In this document: positions 31,117-36,410 of the stretch, in pieces
Layout of the letters: each line of letters begins with the position of its first letter
Position numbering within the stretch: the first letter of the stretch is position 1
Assembly: GCA_039024295.1 (NCBI GenBank)
Contig: JBCDIQ010000008.1
Span: forward strand, 1-36,410
Origin: JBCDIQ01 sp039024295
GTDB lineage: Bacteria; Bacteroidota; Bacteroidia; J057
Length of the DNA stretch: 36,410 nucleotides
Direction: 5' to 3'
Notes under the pieces: generated by a model
Told to the model about the DNA's origin: nothing
Databases searched by the model: none
Seen by the model: the letters and a program-made list of their open reading frames with translations, nothing else
Position numbers and translations under genes: made by a program

Positions 31117-33264
31117 TTAGAGTAAACTGTGCCATTTTCTTACAATCCATTCAACAGAAAGCAAAAGTAATAACCCAATTAGTAAGGCGGTAATATCAAA
31201 GATGGGGCGCCTTGCCGTTTGATAATCAACTGTGGGTTTCAACCCAGGAGCAGCCTGTATATTACCCGCGAGCTTCGACAATTCCCGGCCGGTAACAAAG
31301 GTTCCTCCGGTTCTTAGTGCCAACTGACGCAGCAGGTTTTGATCTGCCTGTAGCCTGGCATGCTCAATGTTGCTTTGCCCCACCGAAAATTGCCCATTGT
31401 CCTTGCCTACCTGGACTTCGTTTCTTTTGCCTGTTGCCCGATACCTATACGTCCCTTCTTCAAAGGTACCCAACTCCAGGAAGTACTGTCCGGCACCTGT
31501 TTCGTTCAAATAATAGTCCGTTTCCTGCCCTTCAGGATTGGTCACAATGAGTTTAATATCAACACCTGAAATGGGGTTATAGCTGTCGTCATACACCTGT
31601 CCCTTAAATGAAACAGGTTCCCCTCCAGTGAACAATCGCTTAGAAGGCTGAACTTTAAATTTACGTTTGTCATCAGAGACCATGAGCCACTTAATCAGGT
31701 TAAACAGCCAATCATCAAATGCATCGAAACTCTCGGTTTCCAAGAAGCTGTGGGCCCTTAGGCGCCATACGCCTTCTCCTAAGAAAACCGAGTTTTTTCT
31801 TCCAAGTGTATTTTGAAGGGCAAATACCGGATAATCAAGGGCAATGTTCTTGATTTTGGCAGTGGCAAATACTTCTGAAGTGGTTTTAGGCTCCCAGTTG
31901 GATCGGTTGCGTACAACAGGGGGAGCTGCATTTATCCAGTTCAGCCAGCGGTCTCCAAAGGTGTAGGAGGAATGCTGTTTGTAAGCAGGTAGAAAATTGG
32001 CAATCACCTCTTCAGAACGGGGATTGATGTTTCCAGGACTTAGTGCCATCAACGGGTAAAGCGGCCGCATGGTCTTGAGGTCCGAAAATCCTCCGACAAA
32101 AAACATCAGCGGGACTTTCCGTCCATTGGCTTCCCGAACAATCTTATCCACCCACCCCTTGTCGCTGGAACTTTGGGGAAAATTGTGCAGGATCAGCAGG
32201 TCAAAGTCTTTTAGGTTGAAGGAGGTGGGGTCGGTATAAAATATGCCTCTTTCCTTGAGGATAAACTGCGTCAGTTGGTAGCGGTCTTCCCGGCGAAAGG
32301 CTTCTTCAAAAGCTCCTAGATCGGGGTGAGGGCTACCTGCGAACAGGGCGATTTTTACCCGGGTCTCAAGGACGTTGAGGTAAATGCGGCGTTGGTTATT
32401 TCGATACGTAATTTCGTTGTCTTCTCGGCTGATCCGGATATCGAATGCCTGGAGTCCTACTTCTTCAGGTTTCAAGGTGAATAAGACTTCCTCCTGAGAT
32501 TTTGTGCGGGTAAGCGTCACCGTTTCGGTCTTCATGACTTTGCTTCCTTTGAGCAAAGAAACTTTTACAACAGATCGTTCAAAACCGTCATTCTGGACTT
32601 TTACCCGGATGGGGCTTTCATTGTTGAGGTAGGCAATTTCGTTGAACAGGACTTCCCGAATCTTGAGGTCTCGCTGAGGGGTTGTATCTCCCAGAAGTAC
32701 GGTGTAGATGGGTTGACGGAATTTTTCGGCTGCGTATAATGGGCTACTTCCTGAGGTGGATATCCCATCCGTAAGCAAGACCACAGCGCCAAGGTTTTGG
32801 TTTTGGTAACGTTGTTGGACGAAATCCAGGGCGGCGGATATTCGGGTGCCACTTTGGTTGAATGCAAGAGAATCTGGGTTTACCCCATTGGTTACCTCTG
32901 AGCTGTAGCTGTAGGTATCCAGGCTGTAGGTCTCAGAATCAAAATCGTTCAAAAAAGAGGATAATAGGGTAGGGAATTCCTGTTTGACAAAGGCGGAATC
33001 CCGGTTTATTGCCACACTTTCAGAAACATCCTGGAGAACTGCTACAATTGGGGGAGAAGTAATTTTCTTTAACTGCGTGAGTAAGGGCTCCAGTAAAAGA
33101 ATTCCCAAAACTGTCAAAACAGTAAATCGAAAACCCCCCAAAAGGATTGCTACTGTGCTGGGTAGGGACTCACGTGTTCCTCTGTACATGAACCAGCTAA
33201 CTAAGGCTGCCAATAGCACAATCAGCAAGATCCAGACAGGAGAGTAGGTGAAGCTAAGTTGCAT
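31117..33264 (-). CDS. Membrane-anchored VWA-domain protein
   Basis: A 715-residue membrane protein. Two hydrophobic segments lie at about 8-26 and 37-60 and a third near 688-707. A von Willebrand A domain follows (about 70-200) with a metal-ion site: DVSES (D79, S81, S83), T140 in SGTRIS, and LLTDG with D166. The middle part resembles beta-rich repeats, with a glutamine-amidotransferase-like segment (VKIALFAGSPHPD, then DFDLLILHNFPQ). Relatives in Bacteroidota are of the BatA type or are annotated only as VWA membrane proteins. Function is unknown; binding of a partner in the periplasm is likely. It follows fabG after 98 bp. Confidence 0.85.
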   Translation of the reverse strand: MQLSFTYSPVWILLIVLLAALVSWFMYRGTRESLPSTVAILLGGFRFTVLTVLGILLLEPLLTQLKKITSPPIVAVLQDVSESVAINRDSAFVKQEFPTLLSSFLNDFDSETYSLDTYSYSSEVTNGVNPDSLAFNQSGTRISAALDFVQQRYQNQNLGAVVLLTDGISTSGSSPLYAAEKFRQPIYTVLLGDTTPQRDLKIREVLFNEIAYLNNESPIRVKVQNDGFERSVVKVSLLKGSKVMKTETVTLTRTKSQEEVLFTLKPEEVGLQAFDIRISREDNEITYRNNQRRIYLNVLETRVKIALFAGSPHPDLGAFEEAFRREDRYQLTQFILKERGIFYTDPTSFNLKDFDLLILHNFPQSSSDKGWVDKIVREANGRKVPLMFFVGGFSDLKTMRPLYPLMALSPGNINPRSEEVIANFLPAYKQHSSYTFGDRWLNWINAAPPVVRNRSNWEPKTTSEVFATAKIKNIALDYPVFALQNTLGRKNSVFLGEGVWRLRAHSFLETESFDAFDDWLFNLIKWLMVSDDKRKFKVQPSKRLFTGGEPVSFKGQVYDDSYNPISGVDIKLIVTNPEGQETDYYLNETGAGQYFLELGTFEEGTYRYRATGKRNEVQVGKDNGQFSVGQSNIEHARLQADQNLLRQLALRTGGTFVTGRELSKLAGNIQAAPGLKPTVDYQTARRPIFDITALLIGLLLLLSVEWIVRKWHSLL

Positions 33265-33283
33265 GAAGAGAATTTATGTTCAT

Positions 33284-33307
33284 AACGATGAAAGTCGCCT
33301 CATCGTT
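33284..33307. promoter_or_regulatory. Perfect 8-bp-arm inverted repeat before the VWA gene
   Basis: AACGATGA (33284-33291), an 8-nt spacer, then TCATCGTT (33300-33307) lies 20 bp upstream of the VWA start (33264). No T-run follows on the minus strand, so it is not a terminator for fabG. It may be an operator or a 5' leader hairpin. Confidence 0.35.
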
Positions 33308-33362
33308 CTAATTTGGCGTTTTTTGAAGCAAATAAGGGCTGAAAAAGGGCAAACTCCCAGGA

Positions 33363-34112
33363 TTAGGCCATCACCATGCCACCATCTACATTGAGTACTT
33401 GCCCAGTGACATAGGTTGACATGTCAGATGCAAGGAAAACGCAGAGGTTTGCCACATCTTCTGGTGTTCCTGCTTTTTTTAGCGGAATATTTTCCAGCCA
33501 AGCTGCCAGTTCCTTTTCAGGGAGGCTATCGGTCATTTCGGTAGCAATGAATCCTGGGGCTACCACATTGGAACGAATGCCCCGGCTGCCCACTTCCCGC
33601 GCAACGGATTTGGTGAAACCAATAATGCCAGCCTTAGAGGCTGCATAGTTTGCCTGACCTGCATTTCCTTGAAGGCCTACCACCGAACTGATGTTGATGA
33701 TGGAGCCACTTCTTTGTTTGAGCATGCCGCGGAGGGCTGCCTTGGTAGTAAAAAAGACACTGTTGAGGTTGGTGTCAAGCACTTGTTGCCATTGCTCAGG
33801 ATTCATGCGGAGGAGCAAGGTATCCTTGGTGATGCCTGCATTGTTGACAATGGTATCGAGTCGGCCCCATTCTTTGTTGATTTGGGTAATCACTTCTTGC
33901 ACAGCATCAAAATCAGCGGCATCCGCTTGAAATGGCAGACATGACGTCCCCGCTCCTTCCAGTTCTGCCTTCAGGCTTTCTGCTTTTTCAACGGAAGATC
34001 GGTAGGTGAATGCTACCTTGGCACCCTGGCGGCCAAATTCCAGGGCGATTGCGCGGCCGATCCCTCGGGTGGCACCGGTTACCAAACAAACTTTTCCTTC
34101 TAACAAGTTCAT
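33363..34112 (-). CDS. fabG: 3-oxoacyl-ACP reductase
   Basis: FabG performs the first reduction of each fatty acid elongation cycle, from 3-oxoacyl-ACP to 3-hydroxyacyl-ACP with NADPH, in the cytosol. The 249-residue SDR protein has the cofactor loop TGATRGIG (12-19), NNAG (90-93), N115, and the catalytic set S143, Y156 and K160 in NYAASKAG. The closing TGQVLNVDGGMVMA is typical. All catalytic residues are present. Other SDR roles are possible, but similarity to true FabG is strong. The acp and fabF genes are not beside it. Confidence 0.92.
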   Translation of the reverse strand: MNLLEGKVCLVTGATRGIGRAIALEFGRQGAKVAFTYRSSVEKAESLKAELEGAGTSCLPFQADAADFDAVQEVITQINKEWGRLDTIVNNAGITKDTLLLRMNPEQWQQVLDTNLNSVFFTTKAALRGMLKQRSGSIINISSVVGLQGNAGQANYAASKAGIIGFTKSVAREVGSRGIRSNVVAPGFIATEMTDSLPEKELAAWLENIPLKKAGTPEDVANLCVFLASDMSTYVTGQVLNVDGGMVMA

Positions 34113-34165
34113 GCAGCTAAATTGGTGGAGTTGATATTGTATAGGTTGAAACTGAGATTTCGTGG

Positions 34166-34606
34166 CTAGTTATTTGACGTCAGCCAATCCCAAATTAAGT
34201 CAAAATCTTCCCAGTCTTCCCGCTTAAGCGTGACGATCTGGTCGTTAAAATGTATCGTGATTTCGTTTTCGCTGCGGGTAGGGTTGGTGTACATTAGGGG
34301 AAAGGCAAAATTTTCCCCTGGGCTCAAAATTTCCTGTACTGATATCAGCGAGATGTGCTGATTGACAAAAAAGAGTTCTGCATAGCGTTTCCTGAGGCTC
34401 ACTTGGGCGGCAGCATTTGCGATGACCAATGCAATTCCTTCTCCAATCAGTGCAAACCACAGCACAGGTTTCCCTGAAGAAATCAACACCAATACGCCAA
34501 CCATGACAATCAGCGAAAAAATCGCGTAATACCGCATAGCGTATTCCTGGCTAAGCATAAAGCCATTATTGGTTTCGGGGTAATGTACGCTGCGGAATCT
34601 GGTCAC
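34166..34606 (-). CDS. Small membrane protein of unknown function between fmt and fabG
   Basis: I do not recognise this 146-residue protein. It has two adjacent hydrophobic segments (about 26-42, AIFSLIVMVGVLVLISS, and 48-66, VLWFALIGEGIALVIANAA). A soluble part of about 75 residues follows, predicted beta strands then a C-terminal helix (EDWEDFDLIWDWLTSNN). The layout of a membrane hairpin plus small beta domain is seen in PH-like membrane proteins, but this is only resemblance. The start used is GTG (34604-34606), 8 nt after the fmt stop; an ATG at 34558 would give 130 residues. It probably shares an operon with fmt. Confidence 0.7.
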   Translation of the reverse strand: MTRFRSVHYPETNNGFMLSQEYAMRYYAIFSLIVMVGVLVLISSGKPVLWFALIGEGIALVIANAAAQVSLRKRYAELFFVNQHISLISVQEILSPGENFAFPLMYTNPTRSENEITIHFNDQIVTLKREDWEDFDLIWDWLTSNN

Positions 34607-34614
34607 GAGGTAAG

Positions 34615-35553
34615 TTATGGGTTGATGGTGAAGGCTGTAAGCAGATCCTTATAGCCATGTAAAAATGCGGCTGCGGGCATGCGTTTTTTCCCTGAAAGCT
34701 GAACTTCGGTAAGCTCCAGCCATCCGTCTTGGCATGCTACTAATAGACTTTCATCGACGACCTGTATGGTTCCCGGAGGGCTTGATTCCGAAGGGGCATT
34801 TTCGAGCTTTTTGGCTCCAAATACCTTGCAGGAAACACCTTCCAGCAAGGTCCAGGCAGTAGGGTAGGGGGAGAGTCCTCTTATATGGTTGTATACCTGC
34901 TCAACAGGCTGGTCCCAGTTGATTTGGCAGTCTTCTTTGAAGATTTTAGGTGCTTTATTACGGAAAAGGGCATTTTCTTGAGGCTTTGGAGTCAATGTCC
35001 CTGCCGCTAAACCCCACACCGTTTCCAAAACGAGTTCTGCACCTTGTTGCATCAAGTGATTGTGTAAATCTCCTGCGGTCCATTCATGGGGCAGGTCTGT
35101 CTCGGACTGCAACAGCAGGTTGCCTGTATCAATTTTGTGGTCAATGAAAAAGGTGGTGGCCCCGGTCTTTTCTTCTCCGTTCATGATGACCCAGTTAATC
35201 GGGGCTGCCCCTCGATAATCTGGCAGCAAGGAAGCGTGGAGGTTAAAGGTGCCCACAGAAGGAATGCTCCACAGCAGCTCTGGCAGCATCCGAAAGGCTA
35301 CCACTACTGCAATGTCAGGCTGTAATGCCTTGATGGAATCCAAAAACTCCGGATTGCGCAATTTTTCAGGCTGGAAAACCGGTAACTCATGTTGGTCAGC
35401 ATACTTTTTCACGGGAGATGCCACCAGTTTTCTGCCACGGCCAGCCGGGCGATCTGGTGCAGTGATCACCCCCACAATGGGATAACCCGCCCGCCGGAGG
35501 ATGTCCAGCGAGGGAATCGAAAAATCAGGGGTTCCCATGAAGAGGATTCGCAT
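34615..35553 (-). CDS. fmt: Methionyl-tRNA formyltransferase
   Basis: Fmt transfers a formyl group from 10-formyl-tetrahydrofolate to initiator Met-tRNA in the cytosol. I chose the ATG at 35551-35553 (312 residues, MRILFMGTPDFSIPSLDIL), the universal N-terminus; the open frame extends upstream to 35646 but that part has no family match. Catalytic residues are N104, H106 and D142, in FNLHASLLPDYRGAAPINW and HKIDTGNLL. PDRPAGRGRKL (34-43) is the loop that handles the acceptor stem. The C-terminal OB-like domain (about 205-312) is present. A class IV aminotransferase diverges from it. Confidence 0.97.
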   Translation of the reverse strand: MRILFMGTPDFSIPSLDILRRAGYPIVGVITAPDRPAGRGRKLVASPVKKYADQHELPVFQPEKLRNPEFLDSIKALQPDIAVVVAFRMLPELLWSIPSVGTFNLHASLLPDYRGAAPINWVIMNGEEKTGATTFFIDHKIDTGNLLLQSETDLPHEWTAGDLHNHLMQQGAELVLETVWGLAAGTLTPKPQENALFRNKAPKIFKEDCQINWDQPVEQVYNHIRGLSPYPTAWTLLEGVSCKVFGAKKLENAPSESSPPGTIQVVDESLLVACQDGWLELTEVQLSGKKRMPAAAFLHGYKDLLTAFTINP

Positions 35554-35615
35554 TGGCCTAAATTGAAGCCGAAAATAGTTATTTTGTTGCGATTCCCCAA
35601 TGTAACCCCATCTGT

Positions 35616-36410
35616 ATGGTGCTTTTAAACGGCCAGCCGCTTTCATCCTATGAGCCAGAGGATTTATTGCTCAACCGCAGCTTTAAATATGGGGATGGGT
35701 TATTTGAGTCCGGCCGCATCTACCAGGGAGATTGGTTATTTGAAGACCAGCATTACCACCGGCTGTTAAACGGCATGGAAGCCCTGAGCTTTGAATTTGA
35801 TCAAACAGATTTTCGATTCCAGTTACAGACATGGGTTCGCAAAGCCATTGAGTCATTTCCTGCACAATCGCATTTGAGGATCCGGGTGCAAGTGTTCCGG
35901 AGTGGGGCAGGTGCTTATCAGCCTGCTGCTTCTGGGCCAGTTTGTGTGGTAGAAGTTCGGCCGTTAAAGGGCAAGGAGGTGTATGAAGCTCTCGATCCGG
36001 TTAGCCTAGTGGATTACACAGAAGTGTTGTTGCAGCATTCCCCTCTTTCAGGATATAAAACGAGTAATGCCTTGCCGTATGTGCTTGCAGCAAGACACGC
36101 CCAGCTTTCAGGAGCCGATCATTCAGTTATGTACTGCGATGATTATGTTTCAGAGGCAGACTCAGCCAATCTATTCGTGGTCAGGAAAAAGCAGGTGGCT
36201 ACTCCACTGCTTGAGTTTGCCTGTTTGGATGGTGTTATGCGAAAGCAAGTCATTCGAATGTGTGAAACCCTAAAGCTTTCTTGCCAGGAAAAACCGCTCA
36301 CTGCTGCTGATTTACGAGCTGCTGATGAAATTTTCCTGACCAATAGCGTCAAGGGTATTATCCCGGTTAGGAAATATGAGGATCGTGAATTAGACCTCAA
36401 AAGATTTGGG
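35616..36410 (+). CDS. PLP-dependent class IV aminotransferase, cut by window edge
   Basis: The plus strand is open from ATG 35616 to the window end, 265 codons without a stop, beginning MVLLNGQPLSSYEPEDLLLN. It is a fold-type IV PLP enzyme: the early SFKYGDGLFESGRI segment, R95 in VQVFR, the PLP lysine K148 in PLSGYKTSNALPYVLA, and EADSANLFVV (180-189) followed by DEIFLTNSVKGIIPV. Relatives are branched-chain aminotransferases, D-amino acid transaminases and aminodeoxychorismate lyase (PabC). The length and weak substrate motifs do not settle which; a PabC-like role is slightly favoured. The few missing residues are at the C-terminus. It shares a 62-bp divergent gap with fmt. Confidence 0.85.
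   Translation, partial: MVLLNGQPLSSYEPEDLLLNRSFKYGDGLFESGRIYQGDWLFEDQHYHRLLNGMEALSFEFDQTDFRFQLQTWVRKAIESFPAQSHLRIRVQVFRSGAGAYQPAASGPVCVVEVRPLKGKEVYEALDPVSLVDYTEVLLQHSPLSGYKTSNALPYVLAARHAQLSGADHSVMYCDDYVSEADSANLFVVRKKQVATPLLEFACLDGVMRKQVIRMCETLKLSCQEKPLTAADLRAADEIFLTNSVKGIIPVRKYEDRELDLKRFG

Noticed and set aside
35554..35646. N-terminal extension of Fmt
   Set aside because: The frame is open but the added 31 residues overlap the promoter and start of the divergent aminotransferase; MRILFMGTPDF is the true family start.

Overview
This window comes from a member of the Bacteroidota, probably of the Saprospiria/Lewinella type (the rank below phylum is inference). The signs are two secreted proteins with C-terminal type IX secretion (T9SS) sorting domains, a GldN-type T9SS component, near absence of Shine-Dalgarno sequences, promoters of the Bacteroidota form (TTTG, about 20 bp, TAnnTTTG), and no tuf gene between fusA and rpsJ.

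Layout. Positions 1-142 hold the 5' end of a probable ISL3-type transposase gene and its likely terminal repeat. A T9SS-exported beta-helix protein (196-2223, +) converges on prmC (2317-3171, -). A stand-alone gldN (3429-4322, +) follows, bounded on both sides by degenerate 7-nt repeats. After a terminator and two tandem promoters, a continuous plus-strand block from 4748 to 23173 carries the fused str, S10, spc and alpha clusters: rpsL, rpsG, fusA, then rpsJ through rplQ, including secY, map, infA, rpmJ and rpoA. It ends in a strong terminator at 23196-23226. Within it, a terminator-like hairpin lies between fusA and rpsJ, a highly structured spacer lies before rpsD, and an inverted pair of 7-nt repeat arrays lies between rpoA and rplQ.

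From 23288 to 35553 all genes are on the minus strand. Read in the direction of transcription, the first group is fmt, a small membrane protein of unknown function, fabG and a large VWA-domain membrane protein. Next come a NarL-type response regulator tightly followed by an L,D-transpeptidase, a TetR regulator with an operator-like palindrome over its own start, hutU, and a VanZ-like protein. The last group is a three-gene cluster of an MbnP-like protein, an MbnH-like di-heme cytochrome c peroxidase and a YHYH-domain T9SS cargo protein. The window ends inside a class IV aminotransferase gene on the plus strand, divergent from fmt.

How the parts work together. The ribosomal block couples synthesis of ribosomal proteins, EF-G, RNA polymerase alpha, SecY, methionine aminopeptidase and IF-1. 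PrmC (release factor methylation) and Fmt (initiator tRNA formylation) also serve translation. The most interesting accessory unit is the MbnP/MbnH/YHYH cluster. In methanotrophs MbnH oxidises a tryptophan of MbnP to make a copper site; here the pair has no methanobactin genes in view and is joined to an exported YHYH protein, which suggests an envelope metal-handling module.
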